Below, piece after piece: positions 1 through 10,157 of a stretch of DNA of 64,000 nt; position 1 is the first letter of the stretch, and every line of letters begins with the position of its first letter. Both the position numbers and the translations under genes were made by a program. The stretch covers positions 3,965,980 through 4,029,979 of the forward strand of contig NZ_KI912107.1 of NCBI RefSeq assembly GCF_000517085.1. The letters run 5' to 3'. The notes beneath the pieces were generated by a model. The model worked only from the letters and a program-made list of their open reading frames with translations. It made no database searches and was not told the DNA's origin. Source of the DNA: Saccharicrinis fermentans DSM 9555 = JCM 21142 (GTDB taxonomy: Bacteria > Bacteroidota > Bacteroidia > Bacteroidales > Marinilabiliaceae).

Positions 1-351
1 GCTTTTAAAGAAGCGCTTGGAGACAAAAGAGGAATAGAACGCTATGGCTATTGTCTGCCAATGGATGACTGCTTGGCTTTGGTGACACTTGATTTTGGAG
101 GACGACCATGGCTGGTATGGGAGGCCGATTTTAAACGAGAAAAAGTAGGTGACATGCCAAGCGAAATGTTTTTGCATTTTTTTAAGAGCTTTTCAGATGC
201 CTCTTTAAGCAATCTTCAAATACAAGCCAAAGGAGACAACGAACATCATAAAATAGAAGGAATCTTTAAAGCCCTGGCCAGAGCATTGAAAATGGCCATT
301 AAAAAAGATGTCTTTAACAATACCCTACCCAGCACTAAGGGAGCACTTTAA
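1..351 (+). CDS. hisB: Imidazoleglycerol-phosphate dehydratase, C-terminal part (5' end outside window)
   Basis: The reading frame is open from the first base, so this is the 3' end of a gene that starts upstream. The product is the imidazoleglycerol-phosphate dehydratase module of histidine biosynthesis, which converts IGP to imidazole acetol-phosphate in the cytoplasm. Diagnostic pieces are [10 protein letters not shown], the FFKSFSDAS segment, the metal-binding DNEHHKIE motif and the closing LPSTKGAL. The usual HxxE histidine pair for manganese is intact. Whether an N-terminal histidinol-phosphatase domain is fused, as in many Bacteroidota, cannot be seen. Confidence 0.93.
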   Translation, partial: AFKEALGDKRGIERYGYCLPMDDCLALVTLDFGGRPWLVWEADFKREKVGDMPSEMFLHFFKSFSDASLSNLQIQAKGDNEHHKIEGIFKALARALKMAIKKDVFNNTLPSTKGAL

Positions 352-438
352 CAAGACACACTTTTTTAAAGCTATTATATTATTCAAGAAATAATTATTA
401 ACTTTCCCAATAAATGTTGTTCTGATTAATTGGTGTAA

Positions 439-1659
439 ATGGCAAGTATAGGTGACAAGTCAAATTTTCCGCTGTATAGCACAGGTTTGATGCCACAGGA
501 AGAAATGTTAGAAGTAAAAAAGACGGGTAAAAAACTCACCATAGGGATGCCTAAGGAGAAATCTAAATTTGAAAATCGTCTTGCGCTGACCCCCCAAGGA
601 ATTGAGTTGTTGGTAGAAAATGGTCATACCGTATTATTTGAGTCCGGAGCTGGTCAGGCAGCGAACTTATCCGATCAGGACTTTGCGGAATGTGGAGCAT
701 GCATTGTCAAAAACAATAGCGAAATATTCAAAGCAGAAATAGTACTTAAAATATCTCCCTTTACTGATGAGGAGCTAGACTTGTTATCTCCTGGGCAAAC
801 GATTATTTCTCTGGTTCAGCTCCATCAACAATCACGCGAGCTCATCAAAAAAATGTTGAGTAAAAAAGTAAACGCCATTGCTTTTGAACTCATCAAAGAC
901 AACAACGGGTACTATCCGGTAACCCGCAGCATGAGCGAGATAGAAGGTGCAGCATCCATTATGATTGCCAGCGAATACCTAAGCAAAGCCCATAACGGGA
1001 AAGGCGTATTATTGGGAGGCATTACAGGGGTATCTCCTGCCGAAGTAGTTATTTTAGGCGCTGGTACCGCGGGCGAGAGTGCCGCACGGGCTGCCTTGGG
1101 TCTCGGTGCTACTGTGAAAGTTTTCGACAATTCCTTTAAGAACTTAAGGGAATTACAACTTCATATAGGGCAACGTATTTTTACCTCGGTATTATACCCC
1201 AAAGCACTTACCAAAGCCTTAAAGTCGGCCGACGCCGTCATTGGAAACCTTCGTTATCTGCAGTCGGGCCTAAGTTATATGGTAACCGAAGACCAGGTAT
1301 CAAAGATGAAACAAGGTTCTGTACTAATTGACCTTAGCATGGGACAAGGAGGATGTTTTGAATCATCCATCTGCACTGACTTCGCTCACCCTGTATTTAT
1401 CAAGCATGGAGTCATCCACTATTGCGTACCCAACGTGGCCTCTCATGTGGCTCGAACAGCAACCATCGCACTAAGTAATATCTTTGCTCCTATGATATTA
1501 CAAATGGCCGAAGCCGGAAATATCAATAATATCATCAAAGAAAATGCGGGCTTTAGTCATGGTATTTACGTGTACAAAGGCATTCTAACCAATCATTATA
1601 TTGGCGAAACATTTTCACTACCATCTAAGGATATTGGCCTATTAATGGCTGCTTTTTAA
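439..1659 (+). CDS. ald: Alanine dehydrogenase
   Basis: A 406-residue cytoplasmic enzyme of the alanine dehydrogenase/transhydrogenase-alpha family, expected to interconvert L-alanine and pyruvate plus ammonia with NAD. The N-terminal catalytic domain carries IGMPKEKSKFENRLALTP and the segment SLVQLHQQ, which supplies the conserved His. A Rossmann segment near residue 203 reads VVILGAGTAGESAARAA. Length fits the Bacteroidota form, which has a roughly 35-residue N-terminal extension compared with Bacillus Ald. The ATG is the first in frame. It stands alone between hisB and a convergent kinase gene. Transhydrogenase alpha is unlikely because no beta subunit follows. Confidence 0.88.
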   Translation: MASIGDKSNFPLYSTGLMPQEEMLEVKKTGKKLTIGMPKEKSKFENRLALTPQGIELLVENGHTVLFESGAGQAANLSDQDFAECGACIVKNNSEIFKAEIVLKISPFTDEELDLLSPGQTIISLVQLHQQSRELIKKMLSKKVNAIAFELIKDNNGYYPVTRSMSEIEGAASIMIASEYLSKAHNGKGVLLGGITGVSPAEVVILGAGTAGESAARAALGLGATVKVFDNSFKNLRELQLHIGQRIFTSVLYPKALTKALKSADAVIGNLRYLQSGLSYMVTEDQVSKMKQGSVLIDLSMGQGGCFESSICTDFAHPVFIKHGVIHYCVPNVASHVARTATIALSNIFAPMILQMAEAGNINNIIKENAGFSHGIYVYKGILTNHYIGETFSLPSKDIGLLMAAF

Positions 1660-1674
1660 GCCGAAAGATACAAC

Positions 1675-3015
1675 TTATTTCATTGGAATAATAAACTTAA
1701 TGAGCGCACCCTCTTTTTGGTTGCACTCGGCCCAAACGCTGCCATCCATAATCTCAACATACTTTTTTACAATGGACAGACCAATGCCGTTACCACCGAA
1801 CTCTCGTGATTTTTCCACATCACCTTGCCTGAATAAATCAAAAATATTCTCCTCCTGTCCTTTCACGATACCCACACCGGTATCCTTCACAAAAAACTCA
1901 TAGCAACCATCCCCCACTGTATAACCAATATATACAGTTCCGTGATGGGTGAACTTGATGGCATTATCTATTAAGTGATCGAATACTTTGCATAAAGCTT
2001 CCTTATGTGTATGCAAGATATCCATACCATCCGCGGCTCCCGGCAGCATCAGTATACGTATATCTTTCCTCATCGCCTTAATTTCCTGACTATAATTCCG
2101 ATGAAGCTCCGAAACCATTTTATTCACACGCACTCTTTGTTTCTGCTCCACATAAACTTTGGCCTGCAGTTTGGAGATATCAATTAAAGCATCCATCACA
2201 CGCATCAATTGATTACCATTTTGGTAAATAATATTCAGATATTCATCTTTCTCTTCAACACTGAGATTATTTGATTTCAAAAGTTCGGTAAACCCAATAA
2301 TGGCGTTCATGGGGGTTCGTATCTCATGACTCAAGTTCGCTAAAAAAGAGGATTTCAATTTATTGCCCTCCTCGGCCTTTAGTGTGACCTTTTTAAGCTC
2401 ATTATTTATCTGATCCAACTCCCTATTCTTACTAATAAGCTCTTCTTTGAACACCAACAATTCCATATTATGCATACGCAGTTCCAGCTGCCTATCGCGG
2501 TGCTCAAGCTCCGATCCAACCTTAGAGGAATACATAAACATCAATGTCTCTATTTTCTTTGCATCTGAAATCTTATGAGAATACAACGTCAATAAAACAC
2601 CAATCGGCTTACGGGAAGCGTTGTACAATGGCACACCACAAAAAGCCTCAGCCTCGCATTCTTTCAACAATTTACTATCGGGGAAAGCCGCTCGAACACT
2701 TTCTTTATAAGTAACAATATTATCTGCAATCACCTGCTTGCATGGCTCATCATCACACTGGAGCACAGAACCCTGAACTATCTCACCCTTATGGCAATTG
2801 GCCAGCATTTCCAACGTTTCCTCTCTTGGATTAATACGTGCAATAAAAGCGTAGTCAGCATTTAAATAAGTGCACATGGACAATGCACTCGCCACAAAAA
2901 AATCATCCCCCAACATGACATTATTGGGGTTAAAGAGCTCATAAATACACGATTCCAAATCATGATCTAACTTTAAATGTTGACTTATAAATTCCTGATA
3001 ACTTTGCTTTGCCAT
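1675..3015 (-). CDS. Soluble sensor histidine kinase with GAF-like input domain
   Basis: 446 residues with no signal peptide or membrane segment, so a cytoplasmic kinase. Residues about 35-190 look like a GAF-type input domain. They are followed by a coiled coil and a HisKA dimerisation helix with the phospho-acceptor motif SHEIRTPMNAIIGF. The HATPase domain has the N box (DNAIKFTHHG), the DTGVGI G1 box and GGNGIGLSIVKKYVE. No response regulator adjoins it, so it is an orphan kinase whose partner lies elsewhere. The ligand is unknown. It converges on ald, leaving 15 bp between the two stop codons. Confidence 0.85.
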   Translation of the reverse strand: MAKQSYQEFISQHLKLDHDLESCIYELFNPNNVMLGDDFFVASALSMCTYLNADYAFIARINPREETLEMLANCHKGEIVQGSVLQCDDEPCKQVIADNIVTYKESVRAAFPDSKLLKECEAEAFCGVPLYNASRKPIGVLLTLYSHKISDAKKIETLMFMYSSKVGSELEHRDRQLELRMHNMELLVFKEELISKNRELDQINNELKKVTLKAEEGNKLKSSFLANLSHEIRTPMNAIIGFTELLKSNNLSVEEKDEYLNIIYQNGNQLMRVMDALIDISKLQAKVYVEQKQRVRVNKMVSELHRNYSQEIKAMRKDIRILMLPGAADGMDILHTHKEALCKVFDHLIDNAIKFTHHGTVYIGYTVGDGCYEFFVKDTGVGIVKGQEENIFDLFRQGDVEKSREFGGNGIGLSIVKKYVEIMDGSVWAECNQKEGALIKFIIPMK

Positions 3016-3219
3016 ACTACTAATTACTAAATCCTTGCTGAATAGTTACCCAAAGAAATGAAAAGCTCCGCTAATGGCTAGAATTTTTTGATAAATAACC
3101 CGTTTCAAACGTTAAAAACAATACATCTTCGAAATATCCAATCTCTACCACATCCTCTTTTAACAATACCCAATTGATAATGAGAACACTACACCCATAA
3201 GGCTAATATATTGCTTCTT

Positions 3220-3253
3220 TTTGAATTCTAATAGGTAGTTTTTTGTAATTTTG
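3220..3253 (+). promoter_or_regulatory. Promoter of cysS
   Basis: TTTG at 3220-3223 and a perfect TAnnTTTG element (TAATTTTG) at 3246-3253, separated by 22 bases, fit the Bacteroidota housekeeping promoter. The element lies 28 bp before the ATG at 3281. It argues against translation from the in-frame TTG at 3251, which would sit inside the -7 box. Confidence 0.6.
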
Positions 3254-3280
3254 AGGTCAAATAATGCAACCATTATTGAA

Positions 3281-4753
3281 ATGAAGAACCAGTTATATAT
3301 TTACAATACACTCTCCAGAGAGAAAGAGATTTTTAAACCACTAATACCTCAGAGAGTAGGCTTATATGTATGTGGACCCACCGTTTACGGCGATCCCCAC
3401 TTGGGACATGCACGTCCGGCCATTACTTTTGACCTACTAACCCGCTTACTGACTCACCTGGAATATAAGGTTAGATATGTGCGGAACATCACAGACGTTG
3501 GTCATTTAGAAAATGATGCTGACGAAGGAGAGGATAAAATTGCAAAAAAAGCCAAGCTTGATGAACTGGAACCAATGGAAGTGGCACAACACTATACCAA
3601 CAGGTACCACGACTACATGAAGATGCTGAACGTAAAAAGTCCCAGCATTGAACCTCAGGCTTCCGGTCATATTATTGAGCAGATCCAGGTGATCCAATCG
3701 ATCATAGACAAAGGTTATGCATACGAAAGCAATGGTTCTGTTTATTTTGATGTGAAAAAATACAATGAAAAGTACCCCTACGGTATATTATCTGGACGAA
3801 AAGTAGAAGACCTGATTAACAATACCAGATCTCTTGACGGACAAAGCGAAAAACGCGATGGTCTTGATTTTGCGTTATGGAAAAAAGCAGCTCCTGAACA
3901 TATAATGAGATGGCCTTCGGAATGGAGCAATGGCTTTCCTGGATGGCATTTGGAATGTTCAGCCATGAGCAAAAAATACTTAGGTCAACAATTTGATATT
4001 CACGGAGGCGGCATGGATCTGCTGTTCCCCCACCATGAATGCGAGATAGCACAAAGCACCGTTGCCAATGGCGTCATCCCCGCCAAGTATTGGATGCACA
4101 ACAATATGATTACCATTGAAGGACAAAAAATGGGTAAGTCACTGGGTAACTTTATTACGCTGGAACAATTTTTCACCGGTAAACATGACAAACTGGAGAA
4201 GGCCTACAGCCCCATGACCATACGCTTTTTTATTTTACAAGCACACTACCGCAGCACACTTGACTTTGGCAATGAGGCCTTGTTGGCTGCCGAAAAAGGA
4301 CTTAACCGCCTAATGGAAGCCATATCCAATCTGGACAAGATAAAAGCTTCCAATAGCTCCAATGTGGATATTGCTTCTCTTAAAGAAAAATGCTACAATG
4401 CCATTCTCGATGACTTAAACAGCCCCATCCTAATAGCTCACTTATTCGACGGTGTTAAAATCATCAATAACCTGCTATCGGGTAACCATACCATATCTCA
4501 GTCCGACTTGAACGAGCTGACTTCCTTTATGCATCTGTTCGTCCATGAAATACTAGGTCTGGAAGTAACATCCTCACAAAACACAGACAATAACGATCAA
4601 CTCAACAACGTTATGCAACTACTATTAACCATGCGTAACGATGCCAAGTCTAATAAAGATTGGGCCATGGCCGATAAGATCCGGGACGAATTAAACAATC
4701 TAGGTTTTATCATTAAAGACAGTAGCGACGGTGCCAGCTGGGAACTAAAATAA
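3281..4753 (+). CDS. cysS: Cysteinyl-tRNA synthetase
   Basis: A 490-residue class I aminoacyl-tRNA synthetase that charges tRNA-Cys. The N-terminal zinc-site Cys is in [11 protein letters not shown] (Cys31), followed by the HIGH-type motif HLGH at 40-43. Further zinc ligands are in WHLECSAMS and HHECEIAQS. The KMSKS loop appears as KMGKS around residue 283. The C-terminal helical anticodon-binding domain is complete. The ATG at 3281 is preferred to an in-frame TTG 30 bp upstream because the latter overlaps the -7 promoter element. The next gene begins 26 bp downstream, so the two may be cotranscribed. Confidence 0.95.
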   Translation: MKNQLYIYNTLSREKEIFKPLIPQRVGLYVCGPTVYGDPHLGHARPAITFDLLTRLLTHLEYKVRYVRNITDVGHLENDADEGEDKIAKKAKLDELEPMEVAQHYTNRYHDYMKMLNVKSPSIEPQASGHIIEQIQVIQSIIDKGYAYESNGSVYFDVKKYNEKYPYGILSGRKVEDLINNTRSLDGQSEKRDGLDFALWKKAAPEHIMRWPSEWSNGFPGWHLECSAMSKKYLGQQFDIHGGGMDLLFPHHECEIAQSTVANGVIPAKYWMHNNMITIEGQKMGKSLGNFITLEQFFTGKHDKLEKAYSPMTIRFFILQAHYRSTLDFGNEALLAAEKGLNRLMEAISNLDKIKASNSSNVDIASLKEKCYNAILDDLNSPILIAHLFDGVKIINNLLSGNHTISQSDLNELTSFMHLFVHEILGLEVTSSQNTDNNDQLNNVMQLLLTMRNDAKSNKDWAMADKIRDELNNLGFIIKDSSDGASWELK

Positions 4754-4779
4754 AATATACACTTAATCAATCAGAATTC

Positions 4780-5766
4780 ATGGTCAAACATATACTACTT
4801 ATTTCCATTGTTATTTTTGCCAGTTGCGATTTTTCACCTGCCAAGAACAACGGTAGCAAAAAGAAGAAAACAGTGATTACAACGCCAACATTTGATGCTG
4901 ACTCTGCCTATTTATACATTCAGCATCAAGTTGACTTTGGACCACGTGTTCCAAACACAGAAGCCCATGATTTATGTGCCGAATATCTGGAACAAAAGCT
5001 AAAGAGCTTCGGAGCTGACGTGATCATACAACAAGCAGAGTTAACTGCATTTGATAACACTTTACTAAAGGCTAAGAACATTATCGGACAATATAAACCG
5101 GAGCTCAAAGACCGTGTATTACTCTTTGCGCATTGGGACTCCAGACCCTTTGCTGATCATAACCCCGACGAGAAGCGACGAAATGAACCAATACTAGGAG
5201 CCAACGACGGCGGCAGTGGCGTGGGCGTATTACTGGAGATTGCACGACAGCTAAACAATAACACTTTACCTTTTGGTGTAGACATCATCTTTTTTGACGC
5301 AGAGGACTATGGCAATCCGGATCACATAGAGATTCAAAACCCTCAGCAAGACACTTGGTGTCTAGGATCACAACACTGGGGAAAAAACCCCCATGTGAAA
5401 AATTATTATGCCCGTTATGGTATTCTTTTAGATATGGTAGGTGCATCCAATGCTAAATTTTACCAGGAAATAAACTCTAAATATTTTGCGCCCCGCATTT
5501 TGAAAAAAATGTGGAACACAGCACATAAAATAGGATATGGAAGCTATTTTATTTTTGAAGATGGAGGCGCCATCACCGATGACCATGTGTATGTGAACAA
5601 ACACCTGAACATTCCCTGTATCGATGTAATCCAGTATGACCCATCAACAAATTCAAGCTTTGGCAGTTATTGGCATACACATAACGACAACATGGATATT
5701 ATCGATAAGAACACACTAAAGGCAGTGGGACAAACTGTTCTTGAATTTATTTACAGCGAACAATAA
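4780..5766 (+). CDS. Glutaminyl-peptide cyclotransferase-like M28 family lipoprotein
   Basis: 328 residues. The N-terminus is a lipoprotein signal ending FASC (Cys16), so an envelope lipoprotein is expected. The M28 fold has zinc-ligand segments HWDSRPFADH, GANDGGSGVG, FFDAEDYG and a C-terminal HTHNDNMDII. This pattern matches bacterial glutaminyl cyclases, which form N-terminal pyroglutamate on exported proteins. In T9SS bacteria, exported proteins commonly begin with Gln after signal cleavage, so QC is a plausible partner of secretion. A plain aminopeptidase cannot be excluded. It lies between cysS and rnhB with short gaps. Confidence 0.8.
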   Translation: MVKHILLISIVIFASCDFSPAKNNGSKKKKTVITTPTFDADSAYLYIQHQVDFGPRVPNTEAHDLCAEYLEQKLKSFGADVIIQQAELTAFDNTLLKAKNIIGQYKPELKDRVLLFAHWDSRPFADHNPDEKRRNEPILGANDGGSGVGVLLEIARQLNNNTLPFGVDIIFFDAEDYGNPDHIEIQNPQQDTWCLGSQHWGKNPHVKNYYARYGILLDMVGASNAKFYQEINSKYFAPRILKKMWNTAHKIGYGSYFIFEDGGAITDDHVYVNKHLNIPCIDVIQYDPSTNSSFGSYWHTHNDNMDIIDKNTLKAVGQTVLEFIYSEQ

Positions 5767-5815
5767 CCTGCCTGGACTGATCAACTACCAGCTCAGGAAG
5801 TAAGATCAATAGAAA

Positions 5816-6436
5816 ATGAGTGTTAAACAAAAAAGTAAGCTAAAACCCTATCTGCACAAAGACAAAGTAGAAGCTGGGTGCGACGAGGCAGGCAGAGGTT
5901 GTCTGGCAGGCCCTGTGGTGGCTGCCGCCGTCATACTACCCCAGAACTTTGACCACCCACTACTTAATGACTCCAAACAACTTAGTGAAAAACAAAGGGA
6001 GAAATTACGACCTATCATCGAAAAAGAAGCACTGGCTTGGGCCGTATCAATTGTAGACAACAAGGAAGTTGACGAAATAAATGTGCTCAACGCCTCCATC
6101 ACTGCCATGCAGAGATCCGTTGAACAACTACACATTACCCCGGCGCACCTTCTTATAGATGGCAATAAGTTTAAACCCTATAAAAACATACCACATACAT
6201 GTATCGTAAAAGGTGATGGGAAATATTTATCCATTGCGGCAGCTAGTATCTTGGCCAAAACACATAGAGATGAATTGATGGAGCAATTACATGAGCAATA
6301 CCCCGGATACCAGTGGAGAAAGAACAAGGGATATCCCACCAAAGCACACAGAGCAGGCATTGAGAAACTTGGTATAAGCCCCTATCACCGACTCACATTT
6401 AAGTTACTGGATACCCAATTAAAGCTTAAGCTTTAA
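5816..6436 (+). CDS. rnhB: Ribonuclease HII
   Basis: 206 residues. It removes RNA from RNA-DNA hybrids and incises at single misincorporated ribonucleotides. The N-terminal [20 protein letters not shown] provides the first acidic pair (Asp23, Glu24). LLIDGNKF and [10 protein letters not shown] supply the remaining acidic residues, and the terminal YHRLTFKLL segment is typical. Length is standard. The gene follows the M28 lipoprotein by 50 bp on the same strand. Confidence 0.94.
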   Translation: MSVKQKSKLKPYLHKDKVEAGCDEAGRGCLAGPVVAAAVILPQNFDHPLLNDSKQLSEKQREKLRPIIEKEALAWAVSIVDNKEVDEINVLNASITAMQRSVEQLHITPAHLLIDGNKFKPYKNIPHTCIVKGDGKYLSIAAASILAKTHRDELMEQLHEQYPGYQWRKNKGYPTKAHRAGIEKLGISPYHRLTFKLLDTQLKLKL

Positions 6437-6464
6437 CCCATCCCAACATATGTAATAATTATCA

Positions 6465-6496
6465 TTGTTTCTATTCTGAATAAATGATTATATTCG
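6465..6496 (+). promoter_or_regulatory. Promoter of the S46 peptidase gene
   Basis: TTG at 6465-6467, a 21-base spacer and TATATTCG at 6489-6496 (7 of 8 to TAnnTTTG). The start codon is about 60 bp downstream. Confidence 0.45.
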
Positions 6497-6558
6497 CCCT
6501 TTAGTTGTAAACCAACTCATTGTCCTGTTGAATTATCAATAACATTAATACATAACGA

Positions 6559-8712
6559 ATGAAAAAACTAACGGTTTTATTCATCGCCTTTGTGATGGCT
6601 TTCGCCGGAACCGCCAAGGCAGATGAAGGAATGTGGCTTCTTCCATTAATCTCGAAGCTAAATATGAACAAGATGAACGACATGGGTCTGAAGCTTACAG
6701 CAGAAGACATCTATAGTGTCAACAACTCAAGCTTAAAAGATGCTATTGTGATTTTTGGCAGAGGTTGTACTGCTGAGATCATTTCAGACCAGGGACTTAT
6801 TTTGACAAACCACCATTGTGGGTATGGTAATATTCAAGCATTAAGTTCTGTGGATCACAACTACCTTAAAGATGGTTTTTGGGCCAAGTCGCTTGACCAG
6901 GAATTACCTGCCGAAGGATTGTCTATCACCTTTCTTAAAAGAATGGAAGATGTTACCGCAAAAGTTTTAGAAGGAATAGATGACAACACCAAAACATCTA
7001 AGCGTAACGAGCTAATAATAAATAATATAGAGGCTATAAAAAAGGAAGCACAAAAAGACAACGATTATTCTATTGAAGTAAAGAGTTACTTTGAAGGCAA
7101 CCAATATTTCCTATTACAGTATGAAAAGTATAACGACATTCGTTTCGTTGGTGCTCCTCCATCCTCTATCGGAAAATTCGGTTTCGATACAGACAACTGG
7201 ATGTGGCCTCGTCACACAGGTGACTTTAGTATGTTTAGGGTATATGCAGACAAGGACGGAAAACCTGCTGCCTACTCAAAGGATAATGTACCTTTAAAAC
7301 CTAAGCACCACCTACCTATTTCATTAAAAGGGGTTCAGCTTAACGACTTCGCCATGACGCTTGGATATCCGGGAAGTACCAACAGATACCTTACATCCTG
7401 GGGCATTGAAGAACGAATGAATATTGTGAACGACGCACGCATTGTTCCTCGCGGACTGAAACAAGACCTTTGGCAAGAAGATATGCTGGCGGATGAAAAA
7501 ATAAATATTCAATACGCTTCTAAATTCAGTCGCAGTTCTAACTACTGGAAAAACAGTATTGGTATGAACCGCGGACTCAAAAAACTGAATGTAGTTGCTC
7601 AAAAAAGGGAAATTGAAAAAGATTTTGCACAATGGGTAGCTGCTTCACCAGAAAGGACTAAACTATATGGTAAAGTATTAGGCAACCTTAAACAAGCCTA
7701 CGCCGAAAGAGCAGGCGACTTAAAAGCCCAAAGTTATTTGATAGAATGCATGCTCAGAGGAACTGAAATCATTTCCTTGGGAAGCAAAACACTTAAACTG
7801 GAAAAAGACTTAGAAGGTGATGACCAAGAGAAAGCGCTTTCAACAGCAAAAAAAATAGCCTCTGAACTAGATGCGTTCTTTAAGGATTACAGTGCACCTA
7901 CAGACCATAAGGTGTTCGCCGCTATGCTCAAGTTGTACTACGACGAGATCAATGAAAAATATCACCCTGACTTTTTTAAAGATGTAGTTGTAAAAAAATA
8001 CAAAGGAGACTTTAAGAAATATGCAGATGTTGTCTTTGCCAAATCGGTGTTTGTGAACCAAGAAAATCTGGAGGCCTTTTTAGCAGCACCCAACCTGAAA
8101 AAGCTACGTAAAGACCCTGTGTTTATCGCAGCCAAATCTACGATTGAAACCTACCGTAAGTTATACGGGAAAGTGATCGCGGCCAATTCGCTGGAAGAAG
8201 AAAACAACAGACTGTTTTTAAAAGGTTTGATGGAAATGAAATCAGACAAAGTATTCTATCCAGACGCTAACTTTACCATGAGATTAAGCTATGGCAAGGT
8301 AGGTAACTACGAACCCAAAGATGCTGTTATCTATAAGCATTACACCACACTTACCGGTGTGATGGAAAAATATCAGCCAGGAAACTTTGAATTTGAAGTG
8401 CCGGCTAAACTAATGGATCTATATGAAAGTAAAGATTATGGCCAATACGCTGATGCGGACGGAACCATGCATGTTTGCTTTACAACAGATAACGACATCA
8501 CAGGTGGTAACTCGGGTAGTCCGGTCATCAACGCCAACGGTGAGCTTTTCGGTTTGGCTTTTGATGGCAACTGGGAAGCCATGAGTGGAGATATTGCTTT
8601 TGAAACGGAATTACAGAAGTGTATTAACGTCGACATCAGGTATGTACTTTTCATCATTGATAAGTACGCGGGAGCAACCAATCTAATAGATGAAATGACG
8701 CTGGTGAAATAA
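6559..8712 (+). CDS. S46 family dipeptidyl peptidase, DPP7 type
   Basis: 717 residues with a cleavable signal peptide (residues 1-21, ending GTAKA), so periplasmic or outer-membrane associated. S46 enzymes release dipeptides from peptide N-termini and feed amino-acid fermenting or peptide-using Bacteroidota. The catalytic His lies in TNHHCGYG (85/86), the Asp in RHTGDFSMF (222) and the Ser in GGNSGSPV (652). The residue 18 positions after the Ser, equivalent to position 673 of the Porphyromonas enzymes, is Gly (670). Gly there is characteristic of DPP7 (hydrophobic preference), while Arg or Ser marks DPP11. It has its own promoter and a strong terminator. Confidence 0.9.
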   Translation: MKKLTVLFIAFVMAFAGTAKADEGMWLLPLISKLNMNKMNDMGLKLTAEDIYSVNNSSLKDAIVIFGRGCTAEIISDQGLILTNHHCGYGNIQALSSVDHNYLKDGFWAKSLDQELPAEGLSITFLKRMEDVTAKVLEGIDDNTKTSKRNELIINNIEAIKKEAQKDNDYSIEVKSYFEGNQYFLLQYEKYNDIRFVGAPPSSIGKFGFDTDNWMWPRHTGDFSMFRVYADKDGKPAAYSKDNVPLKPKHHLPISLKGVQLNDFAMTLGYPGSTNRYLTSWGIEERMNIVNDARIVPRGLKQDLWQEDMLADEKINIQYASKFSRSSNYWKNSIGMNRGLKKLNVVAQKREIEKDFAQWVAASPERTKLYGKVLGNLKQAYAERAGDLKAQSYLIECMLRGTEIISLGSKTLKLEKDLEGDDQEKALSTAKKIASELDAFFKDYSAPTDHKVFAAMLKLYYDEINEKYHPDFFKDVVVKKYKGDFKKYADVVFAKSVFVNQENLEAFLAAPNLKKLRKDPVFIAAKSTIETYRKLYGKVIAANSLEEENNRLFLKGLMEMKSDKVFYPDANFTMRLSYGKVGNYEPKDAVIYKHYTTLTGVMEKYQPGNFEFEVPAKLMDLYESKDYGQYADADGTMHVCFTTDNDITGGNSGSPVINANGELFGLAFDGNWEAMSGDIAFETELQKCINVDIRYVLFIIDKYAGATNLIDEMTLVK

Positions 8713-8733
8713 TCACATCCCAAAAATATTTTT

Positions 8734-8765
8734 AAAGGGGATGTCGTTACATCCCCTTTTTTATT
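8734..8765 (+). terminator. Rho-independent terminator of the S46 peptidase gene
   Basis: An 11-bp perfect stem (8734-8744 with 8749-8759) with a CGTT loop is followed by a T run. It also contains the ATG at 8741, which therefore cannot be the start of the following marC gene. Confidence 0.85.
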
Positions 8766-8806
8766 GTGTACTTTTATTACTTCATTTAAACCTTACAAAT
8801 ACACAA

Positions 8807-9406
8807 ATGAACATTCAGATTTTACAAATTATTTCAGCATTTATCGTACTCTTTGCAGTCATCGATATCCTAGGCTCCATTCCACTGATTATTGATTTAA
8901 AAAAGAAGGGAAACAAAATCAACGCATTTCAAGCTGCGTCAACCTCATTAATCATCCTATTGGTATTCTTTTTTCTTGGAGAACCCTTATTAGGTCTTTT
9001 TGGCGTTGACATATCTTCCTTTGCCATAGCGGGCTCATTTGTACTACTCGTGATGGCCTTTGAAATGATATTTGGCATTCATATCTTCAAACACGATTCT
9101 CCAGCTGGCGCAAGCATTGTACCCATTGCATTCCCCTTGATTGCCGGAGCCGGTTCGTTTACCACCATCCTGTCACTTAGGGCCGAATTTGAATCGATAA
9201 ATATAATTATCGCTTTGCTATTAAATATTGTCATTGTATTTTTCGTTCTAAGATCAACAGGTAGCGTTGAAAAGATAATAGGAGAAGGAGGCGTTTATGT
9301 TCTTCAAAAGTTCTTTGGGATCATTCTTTTGGCCATGTCCATTCGTTTGTTCCTTTCAAACTTTGCTGATCTGTTAACCCAATTTCTTCCAGCTTTAAAA
9401 GGATAG
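8807..9406 (+). CDS. MarC family integral membrane protein
   Basis: 199 residues and six predicted membrane segments, the size of MarC/UPF0056 proteins. Characteristic parts are FAVIDILGSIPLII in the first helix pair, the middle segment SIVPIAFPLIAGAGSFTTIL, and the final helix FGIILLAMSIRLFLSNF. Function in this family is unsettled; the old link to multiple antibiotic resistance was not upheld. The ATG at 8807 was chosen because the longer frame starts inside the upstream terminator. The gene ends 3 bp before the RNase H gene, suggesting one transcript. Confidence 0.85.
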   Translation: MNIQILQIISAFIVLFAVIDILGSIPLIIDLKKKGNKINAFQAASTSLIILLVFFFLGEPLLGLFGVDISSFAIAGSFVLLVMAFEMIFGIHIFKHDSPAGASIVPIAFPLIAGAGSFTTILSLRAEFESINIIIALLLNIVIVFFVLRSTGSVEKIIGEGGVYVLQKFFGIILLAMSIRLFLSNFADLLTQFLPALKG

Positions 9407-9409
9407 CTA

Positions 9410-10039
9410 ATGGCAAAAAAAAACAAATTTTACGTTGTATGGAATGGACACAGCCCAGGCATTTATACCAACTGGACTGAATGTCAAAAAAACATCAGCG
9501 GAGTTAGCAACGTGCGTTACAAAGGCTTCCCTACTTTAGTGGAAGCCGAACAAGCATATGCAGAGACTCCTGATAAATACTGGGGTAATAAAGCACAAAA
9601 AGAAAGCTCCTTTGAGTCTATTGACCAAAACCCAGATATCATTAATAACAGCCTTTCTGTGGATGCAGCCTGTAGTGGAAATCCCGGCGTTATGGAATAT
9701 CAAGGAGTGTATACCGTATCTGGGACGCAAGTGTTTATACAAAAATTCCCACTTGGAACCAACAATATTGGTGAGTTTCTGGCCATTGTTCATGGCTTGG
9801 CTTACCAGCAAAAGCACCAGTTAAACATTCCCATCTATACCGATTCAAAAATTGCCTTGAGCTGGATTAAAGCCAAGAAGTGTCGATCTAAACTTCCATT
9901 AACACAGCAGACGCAGGATTTATTTAAGGTAATAAAAAGAGCCGAAGATTGGTTGAAAAATAATAAATACTCCCAGCCTATTCTAAAATGGGACACCCAA
10001 AAGTGGGGAGAGATACCTGCAGATTTTGGAAGAAAATAG
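9410..10039 (+). CDS. Ribonuclease H1 with N-terminal hybrid-binding (viroplasmin) domain
   Basis: 209 residues. Residues 1-50 form the RNase H hybrid-binding domain (FYVVWNGHSPGIY, then YKGFPTLVEAEQAY). A short linker leads to an RNase H fold with catalytic acids Asp85 (SVDAACSGNPG), Glu122 (NNIGEFLAI), Asp145 (IYTDSKIAL) and the C-terminal Asp in IPADFGRK. It degrades RNA in RNA-DNA hybrids and would complement rnhB in this window. It starts 3 bp after marC. This eukaryote-like two-domain form is common in Bacteroidota. Confidence 0.9.
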   Translation: MAKKNKFYVVWNGHSPGIYTNWTECQKNISGVSNVRYKGFPTLVEAEQAYAETPDKYWGNKAQKESSFESIDQNPDIINNSLSVDAACSGNPGVMEYQGVYTVSGTQVFIQKFPLGTNNIGEFLAIVHGLAYQQKHQLNIPIYTDSKIALSWIKAKKCRSKLPLTQQTQDLFKVIKRAEDWLKNNKYSQPILKWDTQKWGEIPADFGRK

Positions 10040-10157
10040 CAGACTATCCCAACCAACAACTTACTAAGACGAGCCATAGCAGACGCTGTGGTGCGTCGAA
10101 GTAAAAACAAACGACTTATCTTGCAACCAATCACCCACTCAAGGTAAGATAACACGG

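Noticed and set aside
1675-3015. Hybrid kinase or kinase-regulator operon
   Set aside because: The protein ends after the HATPase domain, and both neighbours (ald and cysS) are metabolic genes. No receiver domain is present.
8741-8806. Longer start for the MarC gene at 8741
   Set aside because: The ATG lies in the stem of the upstream terminator, and the extra 22 residues are unlike MarC starts. The ATG at 8807 fits.
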